Part shown: positions 51,701 to 59,964 of the stretch, in pieces
How the letters are laid out: the number at the start of each line of letters is the position of its first letter
How positions within the stretch are numbered: position 1 is the first letter of the stretch
NCBI RefSeq assembly: GCF_000178975.2
Contig: NC_015064.1
Location: 1,674,001 to 1,738,000, forward strand
Length of the DNA: 64,000 bases
Reading direction: 5' to 3'
Source of the DNA: Granulicella tundricola MP5ACTX9
GTDB lineage: Bacteria; Acidobacteriota; Terriglobia; Terriglobales; Acidobacteriaceae
Position numbers and translations under genes: made by a program
The notes under the pieces: generated by a model
What the model was told of the DNA's origin: nothing
The model's database searches: none
The model's input: the letters and a program-made list of their open reading frames with translations, nothing else

Positions 51701-51778
51701 GTTCGCCTTCATCGCAAACGCCGTCTCCGGCAGGTTCAGGGTAGCTTTCAACGGCTTCTTCTGCGGTACGTCAGACAT
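48776..51778 (-). CDS. ileS: Isoleucine--tRNA ligase
   Basis: 1000 residues. The HIGH region is PPYANGAIHLGHALNK, the KMSKS-equivalent is GRAFSKSLGN, and EQWFISM and GWDCHGLPIEIKV are typical of IleRS. A C-terminal zinc-binding domain is present with CERCWRYIPEVG and CLRCADAL. All domains including editing (TTTPWTIPASMAVAYNP as TTPWTIPASMAV) are intact. It charges tRNA-Ile in the cytoplasm. The lead of Lys-Met is replaced by Ala-Phe in KMSKS. It is followed by lspA, a common pairing. Confidence 0.97.
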   Translation of the reverse strand: MSDVPQKKPLKATLNLPETAFAMKANLPQNEPARLEAWQKAGLYEQIRTARAGAPKFILHDGPPYANGAIHLGHALNKCIKDFVVKTKTMAGFDAPYVPGWDCHGLPIEIKVDEQLGRKKLEMPALSVRRACREYAEKYVTLQKSQFERIGVFGRWNDPYKTMSFGYEAAIVETFYEFFEQGFVYKGLKPVFWCIHDQTALAEAEVEYEMHTSPSIYVRYKLTSEASAISEKLAGKDVWTIIWTTTPWTIPASMAVAYNPEMEYVAAQATLASGEIGVYVVAGTLLEAVAKACGFTDVEVLERFNGIRMEGAQFAHPFFARTVVGVTADYVTADQGTGAVHTSPAHGVDDFYTGKRYGIPDVQYVDNAGRQRNLPQQEAFDGLTVFESNKPITELLREKGALLSGTFFEHSYPHCWRCHNPVIVRATEQWFISMETPMPTAEAEIAAAEEVDGSEPTSQKRDVEHPVVDGMTTFRQRALDEIKRVVWDPAWGEERISNMIATRPDWCISRQRIWGVPIAVFLCNKCHEPLNDADVNKSIVELFKKESADAWYKYSAAELLPDGVACSCGNTDKNEFRKEMDILDVWFESGASWHAVLDAEESLRFPADLYTEGGDQHRGWFHSSLLTSVALRGVAPYRMVATSGWTLDEQGRAFSKSLGNGVDPVDVAKRLGAEIIRLWVASVDFREDVAASENLMQRVGDNYRKLRNTLKFLLGNLHDFDPAKDALPFADLEQLDQYILAQTAELVAKIRKAYDEFEFHRAYHALNEFVNTDLSALYLDVLKDRLYTFAPDHPERRSAQTALWRIAEALVRLIAPILSFTADEAWAFLPKVEGRESSVHLALFPDLSDIVPGSEAAIEHDWEQLLELRAQVMAKLEVLRAAKSIGKSLEAKVTLTVVIGPGPSPLRLLDQYTTALAELFNVSEVDVLFVESALETPSFEIEVQRSAAPKCERCWRYIPEVGEDDRFPTVCLRCADALEAIGFEPYQIPPQDAAGEGASL

Positions 51779-52084
51779 TCAGATCCTCGGTAAATAGTTC
51801 GCCACGCGCACCCACGTTTTGTTGGTGCCGCGCCAATCTCCTATTGTATCCGCGCCCTTCATTCCAGCGGGTACCGGCCAAAGCACCCCCACATGAGACC
51901 CTTCCGCAGGAATGTGCGTCCAATGCAGAGGACACGTTCGGTCAAAAGTTAGTAAAATCAAGGGCGAGCCAGAACGCAGAGACCTCACCCAGCAATCAAT
52001 CCGGCAACAGACCGGAGGCAGTACATAAAAGAGAGAGGCGAGCAGCAGGGAATTACTCCCCCGCCGCCAATGCGATGGAGTTCT
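51779..52084 (+). other. 306-bp divergent gap between ileS and the TonB-like gene
   Basis: No gene is seen. It holds a plausible promoter for the TonB-like gene (51929-51958) and a long leader ending in GGAG before the ATG. The ileS promoter should lie in the first 150 bp, but no clear boxes are seen. Confidence 0.5.
51929..51958 (+). promoter_or_regulatory. Putative sigma-70 promoter of the TonB-like gene
   Basis: AGGACA (51929-51934), 18-bp spacer, TAAAAT (51953-51958). Four and five matches to the two consensus hexamers. It would give a leader of about 120 nt. Confidence 0.45.
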
Positions 52085-53008
52085 ATGGCTGACACGGTAC
52101 AGATGCCCCCCCAGAACGAAGAAGATCAGTTGCAGCATCGCCGCGACCCCAACTCCGACCCGGAGTCCGCTGCTTACGCCCCTCCGGCCCCGCCCGTGGC
52201 CCAGCGCCCCGTCTTCGGTGCCTCGCTGACCGAGATGGAGGTCAAGCGCGATCCCAAGTCCGCCGCCATCTCCACCGTCGTCAACGTCGTCATCATCGCC
52301 TTCTTTCTCTGGTTCGCCGCGCGCAAATCCGGTCTCATCGCGCCGCCCGCCGTCCAGAACATCACACTCGTCGAGCCGCCACCACCGCCTCCCAAAGCTC
52401 CACCCAAGGCCGTGCAGATGGGCGGAGGCGGCGGTTCCAAGGGCCCCACGCCCGTAGTCCATGGCAATCCGCCCAAGTTCGCGCCGGTCGTACTGAATCC
52501 GCCCAAGGCACCCCCGCTTGAGCAGCCTAAGATTCAGGTGCCCGTCACCGTCAATGTCCAGCAGGACCTCAAGATGGCCCACGTGGACTCGCCCGCCATC
52601 GGCATGCCCAACTCCCCCATCATCGGCGTCACCAGCGGCGGCGGTGGAAGTGGCGGCGGCCTCGGCTCGGGTAACGGTAACGGTCTCGGACCCGGATCGG
52701 GTGGAAATACCGGTGGCGGCCTCGAGCGTATCGGCGGTAGTGTGTCCGCCCCGGTCGTCCTCTATCAGCCAGAGCCCGAGTTCTCCGAAGAAGCCCGCAA
52801 GGCCAAGGTCGCCGGCAACGTCCTTGTTTACCTCCAGGTCGACACCAACGGCAAACCCCAGCACGTCCGCGTCCTCCGCGGCATCGGCCTCGGCCTCGAC
52901 GAAAAGGCCGTGGAAGCCGTCCGCAACTACAAGTTCAAACCCGCGATGAAGGGCGGCCATCCCGTAGCCGTAGAGATGAACGTAGAAGTCAACTTCCAGA
53001 TCTTCTAA
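52085..53008 (+). CDS. TonB-family energy-transducing protein
   Basis: 307 residues from ATG 52085 (GGAG 5 nt upstream). A cytoplasmic N-terminus, one membrane helix (ISTVVNVVIIAFFLWFAA), a proline- and glycine-rich periplasmic linker (PPPPPPKAPPKA, then GGGGSGGGLGSGNG) and a C-terminal TonB domain: EPEFSEEARKAKVAGNVLVY, VRVLRGIGLGLDEKAVEAVR and YKFKPAMKGGHPV. TonB proteins couple the proton gradient to outer-membrane transporters. No exbB or exbD lies next to it. The Gly-rich stretch is longer than usual. Confidence 0.88.
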   Translation: MADTVQMPPQNEEDQLQHRRDPNSDPESAAYAPPAPPVAQRPVFGASLTEMEVKRDPKSAAISTVVNVVIIAFFLWFAARKSGLIAPPAVQNITLVEPPPPPPKAPPKAVQMGGGGGSKGPTPVVHGNPPKFAPVVLNPPKAPPLEQPKIQVPVTVNVQQDLKMAHVDSPAIGMPNSPIIGVTSGGGGSGGGLGSGNGNGLGPGSGGNTGGGLERIGGSVSAPVVLYQPEPEFSEEARKAKVAGNVLVYLQVDTNGKPQHVRVLRGIGLGLDEKAVEAVRNYKFKPAMKGGHPVAVEMNVEVNFQIF

Positions 53009-53022
53009 GACAGCAAAAGCCC

Positions 53023-53099
53023 GTGAAAAGGCAGTGATGAACCAGTGATGAAGCAGCAGTCTTTACTGCATCTCCACTGAATCATCACTGCCTTTTCAC
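53023..53099. terminator. Long nested hairpin between convergent genes
   Basis: Perfect 18-bp outer arms GTGAAAAGGCAGTGATGA (53023-53040) and its complement at 53082-53099. Inside lie CAGTG/CACTG (53043-53047, 53075-53079) and GCAGT-CTTT-ACTGC (53056-53069), so the whole 77 bp can fold into one stepped stem. It lies 15 bp from the TonB stop and 6 bp from the chemoreceptor stop. Likely bidirectional terminator or a REP-like element. Confidence 0.65.
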
Positions 53100-53104
53100 T
53101 GCTC

Positions 53105-54754
53105 CTACACTGCAACCAAAAACCGATCCACCTGCTTCTCCAGCATCACAGCCGTCCCCCGCAGGTTCTCGATCCCCGCCGCCGTAGTAGCCATCTCCAT
53201 CAGATTGTCGTGACTCAGCGTATGGATAAAGTCCAGGGAAGCGCTCGATTGATCCGCCGCCGCCGCCTGCTGACTCGCCGCAATCGCAATTTGCGTAATC
53301 ATCCGGTCCACCTGCTCCGCCATCCCGATAATTCGTTCCAGCGCCTCACCCGCCTGCGTCGTCGTGACGACACCCTCCCGCACCGTTCCTGTCCCCGCCT
53401 CCATGCTGGCCACCGCCGTCCGCGTCCGTTCCTGCACCTCGTGGATCATCCCCGCAATCTCACCCGTAGCCTTTGCGGTCGATTCCGCCAGCCTCCTCAC
53501 CTCGCCCGCCACCACTGCAAATCCGCGTCCCTGCTCGCCCGCCCGCGCCGCCTCAATTGCCGCATTCAATGCCAGCAGATTCGTATTCCTCGCAATTTCA
53601 TCGATCACCGTCACAATCTGCGAGATCTTCTTCGAGTCCTCACCCAGCAGCCCTATCGTCACCCCCGTCTCGCTCACCGCTCCCGCAATCGACCCCATCG
53701 ACTCGAGCATCTGCCGTACGATCGCCCCGCCATCCCTCGCCGTTTGAGCCGCCGCCCTCGCCGTCTCCGCCGCACTCTGCGTATGCCGGCTCACCTCTGC
53801 AATCGACGCCGACATCTCCTGCATCGCCGTCGCCGCCTGCTGCGTCTGCTGCGATTGCTGATCGATCCGCCGATGAATCTGATCGCTCGCCGAGCCCATA
53901 CTCGCCGCCGACCCCGTCAGCGACCCCGCCGTATCCGCCACCGTCCCAATAATCCCGCTCAGCGACCGCTGCATCCGGTTCATCGCCTCCGCCATCGTCC
54001 CAACCTGGTCGTTGGTCAGCATCTCCAACTCGAGCCCCGTCAGATCGCCGCCGGCAATCGAGTTCGCCCGTTCCACCAGGTCCCCAATCGACCGCGTCAG
54101 ATTCTTCCCCAGCACAAACGCCAGCGTAGCCCCCAGCAGAGCACCCAGAATCGTCGCGCCCCAAAGCGTCCATACAGCCACCTGATGCACCTTGTGCAGA
54201 AGCGCAATCTCCCGGCCCGCCGACTCCAACTCAGTCTCCGCAACCCCTGTCATCACCCGGAACGAATCCTCTTCCAGAGGCAAAATCTGCTTCTCCAGCA
54301 GCTCCATCGCCTCCGCCCTCGCCTCTGGAGTCTGACGGTCGTTCAACGTTTCAGCCTGCTCCTCCAGCCGCCGCAGCTCCGGCAGCCGGGCCACCGCCGC
54401 TCCCAGCCCCTCACCCACCCCGCCCAGATCCACCGTACCGCCCTCACCCCGCAGCCGCCCCAGTGAGCGATCCACGCTCTCCCAGTGCGTCCGCCGAAGC
54501 TTCTGGTACTGCTCAACCTCGGCCCTGCGAGATGCCGCACCCTCCGCATTCAGCATCTCGGATTCCAGCGCAAAGACCGTCCGCCCCACATGACTCCGCA
54601 GGCTCATGACCTGCAGAATCACCCCGCCTCGCGCCCCAAAGCGAACCGTTACCTGGTCCGCCTCGCGCAGCCGCAGCGAGGCCGCAAATGCACTCAGCAA
54701 CATCGTAAAGATCAGCGCCCCAGAGCTGATCGCAATCTTCGTCTCGAGCCTCAT
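53105..54754 (-). CDS. Methyl-accepting chemotaxis protein
   Basis: 549 residues. Two membrane helices ([21 protein letters not shown] and [22 protein letters not shown], each written here in shortened form by position: residues 8-28 and about 193-214) enclose a four-helix-type sensor domain of about 160 residues. A HAMP domain follows, then the signalling tip with [20 protein letters not shown] and [16 protein letters not shown], the hallmark hairpin. It signals to CheA via CheW; the ligand is unknown. No other chemotaxis genes are nearby. Confidence 0.95.
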   Translation of the reverse strand: MRLETKIAISSGALIFTMLLSAFAASLRLREADQVTVRFGARGGVILQVMSLRSHVGRTVFALESEMLNAEGAASRRAEVEQYQKLRRTHWESVDRSLGRLRGEGGTVDLGGVGEGLGAAVARLPELRRLEEQAETLNDRQTPEARAEAMELLEKQILPLEEDSFRVMTGVAETELESAGREIALLHKVHQVAVWTLWGATILGALLGATLAFVLGKNLTRSIGDLVERANSIAGGDLTGLELEMLTNDQVGTMAEAMNRMQRSLSGIIGTVADTAGSLTGSAASMGSASDQIHRRIDQQSQQTQQAATAMQEMSASIAEVSRHTQSAAETARAAAQTARDGGAIVRQMLESMGSIAGAVSETGVTIGLLGEDSKKISQIVTVIDEIARNTNLLALNAAIEAARAGEQGRGFAVVAGEVRRLAESTAKATGEIAGMIHEVQERTRTAVASMEAGTGTVREGVVTTTQAGEALERIIGMAEQVDRMITQIAIAASQQAAAADQSSASLDFIHTLSHDNLMEMATTAAGIENLRGTAVMLEKQVDRFLVAV

Positions 54755-54810
54755 AGGCCCCTTATCGGCCTAACCCACGCAACCCATGAACGAAGCTCTC
54801 GCCCGTTCTT

Positions 54811-54844
54811 ATCCGTCCTGATTCCTGTTATCCGCGTTACGCCC
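54811..54844 (+). repeat. Dispersed repeat ending TTATCCGCGTTACGCC, copy 2
   Basis: Same layout as 48212-48245: ATCCGTC, variable bases, TTATCCGCGTTACGCC. It ends 5 bp before the stop of the CYTH gene on the minus strand. Confidence 0.6.
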
Positions 54845-54848
54845 TGCT

Positions 54849-55475
54849 TTAGGCCCCCACCAGCACAGGAGCAATCTCCGCAAACGTAAGGTTCTCCACC
54901 GGACTCCCCGTCCTCTTCTTCCACGCCAGGAACAGCTTCCCATAGCTCTCCGTCAGGCAGACTCCCGGGTCAACCCCCAGCGCGTTCAGCGTCCGGTCGA
55001 TCCAACCCGTAGGCCCTTCCAGCTCCGCATAGTTGCCGATCGGCGTCTCGTCCACCACCAGGTGCGCCCCCGGCGCATCGCGGTGCGAGTACTCCGTCCT
55101 GTACTTCTCATACCGGAACGTAGGCCCATACCCAATGCGCGTAAAGATCTCCGCCAGCGCCGGCCCATCGGCTACTTCGGACTCCGTCTCAATCCGAACC
55201 TTGTAAAAGGAGTCCGGCTCTTCATCGTCCGGGTGCCGTTTATGCGTCACCACGAACTTATCCCCGTACTGCCGCACCCGCAGCAACTGGCCGCCAGCCT
55301 TCAGAGATCGATCCGGAGTGTCGTATAAAGTGTTCTGTTCAAACGTTCTCGGCGTATCCACCTGAAAGCCGAGCTCGTCCAGTTTGTCGTGCAGTGCTTG
55401 TAGATCATCGACGGGAAGCTTGAGCTCAATCTCAGCGCTCTGCATGATCTGAAGTATAAGGCTCGCGTCCGCCAT
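54849..55475 (-). CDS. CYTH-domain protein (class IV adenylate cyclase/triphosphatase-like)
   Basis: 208 residues from ATG 55475, chosen over ATG 55445 because GGGGGAG stands 7 nt upstream. AEIELKLPVDD contains the ExExK signature of the CYTH tunnel. Further charged strand motifs are QLLRVRQYGDKFVVTHKR, FYKVRIETESEV, FRYEKYRTEYSH and LVVDETPIGNYAELEG, all expected in CyaB/ThTPase-like proteins. These bind triphosphates with metal. Which reaction (cAMP formation or triphosphate hydrolysis) cannot be told. Confidence 0.9.
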   Translation of the reverse strand: MADASLILQIMQSAEIELKLPVDDLQALHDKLDELGFQVDTPRTFEQNTLYDTPDRSLKAGGQLLRVRQYGDKFVVTHKRHPDDEEPDSFYKVRIETESEVADGPALAEIFTRIGYGPTFRYEKYRTEYSHRDAPGAHLVVDETPIGNYAELEGPTGWIDRTLNALGVDPGVCLTESYGKLFLAWKKRTGSPVENLTFAEIAPVLVGA

Positions 55476-55512
55476 TAAGTCACTCCCCCACGAGGGTTAT
55501 ATCCTTGAACCT

Positions 55513-56580
55513 GTGGATTTGAGGAACCAATTGCCCGAAACAGCACAGCCCGTGTTCCAAACCGAACGCCTCGACGCCCGCAACCCGGCCGCCATCCTCC
55601 GCGCCGCCGCCATCCTCCGCGCCGGCGGCACCGTAGCCTTCCCCACCGAAACCGTCTACGGTCTGGGTGCCAACGCCCTCGACCCCACAGCCGTTGCCAA
55701 AATCTTCGAAGCCAAACAGCGCCCCTCCTGGGACCCCCTCATCGTCCACATCGCCAATCAGCAGATGCTCGCGGAGATCGCCACACTAGACCAGCAGGGA
55801 ACCGCCGCACGCCTCATCGACGCCTTCTGGCCCGGCCCCCTCACCCTCCTGCTCCCCCGCACCCAAGCGATCCCGGATGCCGTCACCGCCTCCCGCCCGC
55901 TGGTCGGCGTCCGCATGCCCGCCCACCCGGTCGCCCTAGAGCTCATCCGCCAGACCGGTCTCCCCATCGCCGCCCCCAGCGCCAATACCTTCAGTCACAC
56001 CAGCCCCACCACCGCAGCCCATGTCCTCGCTGATCTGGACGGACGAATCGACGCCATCCTCGACGGAGGCCCCACCACCGTAGGCCTCGAATCCACCGTA
56101 GCCGAGATCACCCCGGACGGCCTCATCGTCTACCGCCCCGGAGCCGTCACCCTGGACATGCTGAACAACCTCCTCGGACAGGGAACTGCACACCTTCACA
56201 TCCCGCCAGAGCGTTCATCCCCAATCGAGAGTCTGCCATCACCCGGCGTAGGCATCCGCCACTACGCCCCCAAAGCCCGCGTCCTTCTGATTGACTCCCC
56301 CGAAGACTGTGCCGCCAACTGGGATCTCTTCATCGAAAACCTCCGTCAGGTGGACGACAAGCTTGGCCTCATGCTCCCGGACAACTGGCCCGCCCCGGAA
56401 CACGCGTCCATCTTCCGCTGGGGCTCCTGGTCCGACAAGGAAACCCTGGCTCATCGCCTCTTCTCCGGCCTGAGAGCCCTGGACGATGAGCACGTCACCC
56501 ACATCATCTGCCCCCTACCATCCCCCGAAGGCATGGGCGCAGCCATCCGCGACCGCCTCCAAAAAGCCGCCAAGCCTTAA
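55513..56580 (+). CDS. tsaC: L-threonylcarbamoyladenylate synthase, long Sua5 form
   Basis: 355 residues from GTG 55513. The YrdC domain (about 20-220) has GGTVAFPTETVYGLGANAL, KIFEAKQRPSWDPLIVHI (KxRP motif), AFWPGPLTLLLPR, VGVRMPAHPVALELI and PIAAPSANTFSHTSPT. A C-terminal Sua5 domain (about 240-355) starts with SPGVGIRHYAPKARVLL. The enzyme makes threonylcarbamoyl-AMP for t6A37 of tRNAs. It is divergent from the CYTH gene with a 37-bp gap, so the promoters overlap. Confidence 0.95.
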   Translation: MDLRNQLPETAQPVFQTERLDARNPAAILRAAAILRAGGTVAFPTETVYGLGANALDPTAVAKIFEAKQRPSWDPLIVHIANQQMLAEIATLDQQGTAARLIDAFWPGPLTLLLPRTQAIPDAVTASRPLVGVRMPAHPVALELIRQTGLPIAAPSANTFSHTSPTTAAHVLADLDGRIDAILDGGPTTVGLESTVAEITPDGLIVYRPGAVTLDMLNNLLGQGTAHLHIPPERSSPIESLPSPGVGIRHYAPKARVLLIDSPEDCAANWDLFIENLRQVDDKLGLMLPDNWPAPEHASIFRWGSWSDKETLAHRLFSGLRALDDEHVTHIICPLPSPEGMGAAIRDRLQKAAKP

Positions 56581-56789
56581 ACTTACGGCTTACAACTTAC
56601 AGCTCTAAACTCTTAGAAACTCGCAGTTCTTACACGCGCCACAGCCTGAAGCTGGCAGCTCACGGCTCATAGCTGGAAGCTGGAAGAAAACCCTCGCCTC
56701 AACACTCACCACAGCCCAGGCCTTTACTGACAACTGAGAACTGACAACTCAAAACTGGACAGTGTAGCTCTCCTCACCCGGGCACACCC
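56581..56789. repeat. Short-word repeat region between convergent genes
   Basis: Degenerate short words recur: CTTACGGCTTACAACTTACAG, listed as ACTTACAG/GCTTAC; AGCTGGAAGCTGGAAG; and ACTGACAACTGAGAACTGAC, with ACAACTCAAAACTGG. It codes for nothing on either strand. Words of the ACAACTGAGAACTGACAACT type are common in intergenic spaces of some bacterial groups. It separates the tsaC and holB stops. Confidence 0.5.
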
Positions 56790-57926
56790 TCACCCCTGAT
56801 TCGCCAATTGCTCCGCAAACGCATCCAGCGAAAGATTCCGCAGCAGATTCCGCCGCATCCCGCTCGTTACCTGGTCGAGCCCACGCGAAGCCCCCTCAAT
56901 CCACCCAAACGTCACCGCCGCCGCCATCCGCTCCAGCTCCCCGCGCATATCCACATTCCGCACAAGCTCCGGCGTCCCCGCCTGCAGCAGCATCAGGTCC
57001 TCGAGCAGCAACCCCATCGTCCGCAGCAGCATGGACGTCTTCACCTGCCCGTCCGCCCCGGCACGGTAAGTCTCGGTCATCTTGAACAACGCAGAATGAT
57101 CGTCCCCAGCCCCCCGCAGCATCACCAGAGCATCCGCACGAGCAGCCGTAAACCCCTCCAGATCGAACCCCAGCGCCTTACCAGCCGCCCCCTGCGCCAG
57201 CCTTGCCACCAACGTCCGGTGCTTCGGCTGCCACTCCGGACGACGATCCGCCAGCAGCATCTCCAACTCTTCGATCGGCAGCGCGCCCAGCCTCACCACC
57301 GCGCACCGCGACCGGATCGTAGGCAACAACTCCCCAATATTCTCCACGCACAGGATCAGGTGCGCGTAGTCCGGCGGCTCCTCCAGCAGCTTCAGCAGCG
57401 AGTTCGCCGCCTCCTTCATAAAGTTTGAAGCCGTAAAGATAAACAGCTTGCGCGGCCCTTCAGAAGGCAGATACTGCGCCCGCTGAATCACCGTCCGCAC
57501 CTGCCCCAGCTTGATCAGCAACTGCGGCGGATCGGGCGGAACGATCAGCACATCCGGATGCTGCTGAATCAGCACCCGGGTCTCTTTCTTATCGGTCTCC
57601 CGCAGATCCTCACGAGCCGCCACCGCATTGTCCACCAGAACCTGCAGATCAGCCGCGGACGCAATCCGCGTACAGTTCGCACAAACCCCGCAGTAGCTCG
57701 CCAGCGATTGCCCCGTAGACCAAAGCTCCCGCGGCTGCCGCTCACACTCCACCGCCATCGCCAGCATCAACGCCAGCGTGTACTTGCCCGCGCCCTGCGG
57801 CCCAGCAAGGATCAGCGAGTGAGGCAGACGCCCGGCAGCAATCGCCGTCCGCAGCCCTTCAATGGCATGCGAGTTACCCAGAAAGTCCGTAAATGTAGCC
57901 GGGAACGTAGCAGGGAAGGAAGTCAT
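56790..57926 (-). CDS. holB: DNA polymerase III subunit delta-prime
   Basis: 378 residues from ATG 57926, which gives the family N-terminus FPATFTDFLGNSHAIEGL. AAA+ features: LAGPQGAGKYTLAL (Walker A with Tyr in place of Thr/Ser), zinc cysteines in CGVCANCTRI, DVLIVPPDPPQLLIKLGQVR, FIFTASNFMKEAANSLLKLLEEPP (as NFMKEAANSLLKLLEEPP), and TIRSRCAVVRLG (SRC motif). It is part of the clamp loader. It is the last gene of the tmk-P450-pnuC-holB run, 5 nt after pnuC. Confidence 0.92.
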   Translation of the reverse strand: MTSFPATFPATFTDFLGNSHAIEGLRTAIAAGRLPHSLILAGPQGAGKYTLALMLAMAVECERQPRELWSTGQSLASYCGVCANCTRIASAADLQVLVDNAVAAREDLRETDKKETRVLIQQHPDVLIVPPDPPQLLIKLGQVRTVIQRAQYLPSEGPRKLFIFTASNFMKEAANSLLKLLEEPPDYAHLILCVENIGELLPTIRSRCAVVRLGALPIEELEMLLADRRPEWQPKHRTLVARLAQGAAGKALGFDLEGFTAARADALVMLRGAGDDHSALFKMTETYRAGADGQVKTSMLLRTMGLLLEDLMLLQAGTPELVRNVDMRGELERMAAAVTFGWIEGASRGLDQVTSGMRRNLLRNLSLDAFAEQLANQG

Positions 57927-57931
57927 AGGCC

Positions 57932-58567
57932 TCAGCTCTGAGTATAAAGCCGCTGCCGCCGCAGGCTCTTCAACCAGCTCACCAGCCCGATCACCGCCAT
58001 CGCCAGAAAGAACGCATAGAGCCCGGAGGTCAGGAACAACCCCTTCCGCGCATAGATCACAATTGAGATCACGTTCGACCCAATCCACCAGACCCAGTTC
58101 TCAACCCGCCGCCAAGTCAGCAGAAGCTGCGCAATCACACTCGCCGAAGCCACCGTCGCATCCCAGTACGGAAACGCCGCATGAGCCCACCGCCCCATCG
58201 CATACCCCAGCAGCGCCGCACCCAGCCCCGTAGCCAGCAAAGCCAGCACCAGATCTCTCGCGCGTGAGGTCTCGACGATCACCTCGCCATCCGGCTCCTG
58301 GTGCCGGAGCCACGCTACCCAGCCCACAATCTGCACTACAAAAAAGAACACCTGCAGCAACACATCGGAGTACAGCTTCGCCCCAAAGAACACATACGCA
58401 TAGATCGAAACCATGCAGATCCCAACCGGATAGTTCCAGATGCTCCGCCGGATCAACAGCGTGATATTCGCAATCCCCAGCAGCGTTGCCACGCTCTCCA
58501 GCGGACTCGTAAAGATCTCCGCCCTTAGAGCGTTTAGGAAATGACCGCCCAACACGTCCGCGCTCAA
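57932..58567 (-). CDS. pnuC: PnuC-like nicotinamide riboside transporter
   Basis: 211 residues with seven or so membrane helices. ESVATLLGIANITLLIRR, WNYPVGICMVSIYAYVFF, LYSDVLLQVFFFVVQIVGW and WRRVENWVWWIGSNVISI with the Trp/Asn-rich binding region are PnuC hallmarks. It imports nicotinamide riboside or a related vitamin by facilitated diffusion. Start is TTG at 58565-58567, overlapping the P450 TGA (TTGA). No NrtR or kinase NadR is nearby. Confidence 0.93.
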   Translation of the reverse strand: MSADVLGGHFLNALRAEIFTSPLESVATLLGIANITLLIRRSIWNYPVGICMVSIYAYVFFGAKLYSDVLLQVFFFVVQIVGWVAWLRHQEPDGEVIVETSRARDLVLALLATGLGAALLGYAMGRWAHAAFPYWDATVASASVIAQLLLTWRRVENWVWWIGSNVISIVIYARKGLFLTSGLYAFFLAMAVIGLVSWLKSLRRQRLYTQS

Positions 58568-59964
58568 ACCCGCCGCTCCCCAACCATATGCAGCGCATCA
58601 CGCGGCCTCAGCGTAATCTTCGCCTGCACCTCCGGGGGCGTCGCATCCGCATACCGCAACCGCCAGCACTGCGCCAGCGTCGCGATCGAAAACACCCCTT
58701 CCATCCACGCGAACGACTCCCCAATACACTGCCGCGATCCGCCCCCAAAAGGGAAGTAAGTAAACTTCGCCCGCGCCGCCTTCGCCTCAGCCGTGAACCG
58801 CTCCGGATCGAACCGCAGCGGATCGGGATAATGCTCCTCCGTCCGGCTCATCATGTACTGGCTGAAGAAGAAGTGCGCCCCCGGCGGAATCCTGTACGGC
58901 CCCAGCTCAACCGCCTTCGTACTCATCCGCCCCATCGCCCACGCCGGTGGATAGAGCCGCATCGACTCCGCAAACACCATCTCCGTATACCGCAGCGCCG
59001 CATAGTCCCCCAGCACCGGCAACCTCCGAGCGTCCCCAACCCCCAGCACCCGGTCCAGCTCCTCATGCAATTTCGCCTCAACCTCAGGATTCTGGCTCAG
59101 CAGATACCACGTCCACGTCAGCCCATTCGCCACCGTCTCATAGCCCGCCAGGAAGATCGTCAGCACCTCATCCCGCACCTGCGCGTCCGACATCTGCACA
59201 AACTCACCCGTTGGCTTGCCATCCGCATCCAGCAGCTCATCCTGGCTCGTCAGCAACATCGAAAGCAGATCCCCCCGGTCAGCCTCCGTCTCCACCGTCT
59301 TCCGCCGTTGCTCGATCAGCCGATCCACCACCGCATCCAGCCTCGCCTTGGCCCCCCTGAACCGCGTAATCCCTGGAATCGGCAGCTTCAGAAACATCTC
59401 GATCCGCGGGAACGCCACGATGAAGTTGTACAGATCCATGATCGTGTTCACCTCATCGTTGATCCGCCGGATGTCGTCATCCACCTGCGTATCGAACAGC
59501 GTCCGAGCCACAATCTCCAGCGACAGTCCCATGCTCGCCGTAGCAATATCGAACCGCTCCCCCGCAACAATCCTCTCCCGAGCCGTCACCGCCGAAGCCA
59601 CAATCTGATCCGCATACGCATTGATCCGCTGCCGATGAAACGCCGGCGCCGCAATCCGCCGCTGCCGCATATGAAACGGCTCCTCCGACGTGATCAGCCC
59701 CTCGCCCAGCAGAATCTTCATCCGCTTGACCGTGCGCTCCTTCACAAAGCTTCCCGCCTGATTCACCAGAATCTCGCGGATATACTCCGGCTCATTGACG
59801 AACACGATCGGCGTCCCCATGAACTGGTAATGCGCAATATTCCCGTACGTTTCATGCAGATACTCAAACAACAAAATCGGGCTGCCCAGCTTCACCCAAG
59901 GCTTATGCGCATAGAACGGCAAGCTTCGCTTCAGCCCCGGAGGCATCCGCCATTCGCCCTTCAT
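58564..59964 (-). CDS. Cytochrome P450
   Basis: 466 residues. I-helix FLAGYETVANGLTWT (AGxET), K-helix ExxR in FAESMRLYPPAW, PERF motif in FDPERFTAEA and heme-binding FPFGGGSRQCIGESFAWME with the Cys ligand. N-terminus begins KRSLPFYAHKPWVKLGSPI with no strong anchor, as in soluble bacterial P450s. Similarity suggests a CYP102/CYP4-like monooxygenase acting on fatty acids or terpenoids, but the substrate is unknown. ATGA overlap with tmk upstream and TTGA overlap with pnuC downstream place it inside a housekeeping operon. Confidence 0.95.
   Translation of the reverse strand: MKGEWRMPPGLKRSLPFYAHKPWVKLGSPILLFEYLHETYGNIAHYQFMGTPIVFVNEPEYIREILVNQAGSFVKERTVKRMKILLGEGLITSEEPFHMRQRRIAAPAFHRQRINAYADQIVASAVTARERIVAGERFDIATASMGLSLEIVARTLFDTQVDDDIRRINDEVNTIMDLYNFIVAFPRIEMFLKLPIPGITRFRGAKARLDAVVDRLIEQRRKTVETEADRGDLLSMLLTSQDELLDADGKPTGEFVQMSDAQVRDEVLTIFLAGYETVANGLTWTWYLLSQNPEVEAKLHEELDRVLGVGDARRLPVLGDYAALRYTEMVFAESMRLYPPAWAMGRMSTKAVELGPYRIPPGAHFFFSQYMMSRTEEHYPDPLRFDPERFTAEAKAARAKFTYFPFGGGSRQCIGESFAWMEGVFSIATLAQCWRLRYADATPPEVQAKITLRPRDALHMVGERRV

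Noticed and set aside
49625..51793. 722-codon open frame on the plus strand opposite ileS
   Set aside because: It mirrors the well-supported ileS gene; the product is Arg/Pro/His-rich as expected of a high-GC antisense frame.
51779..52960. 393-codon minus-strand frame opposite the TonB-like gene
   Set aside because: Gly/Asp-rich shadow of a clear TonB-family gene, with no family motif.
53210..54466. 418-codon plus-strand frame opposite the chemoreceptor
   Set aside because: Arg/Pro/Leu-rich composition; the minus strand has unmistakable chemoreceptor motifs.
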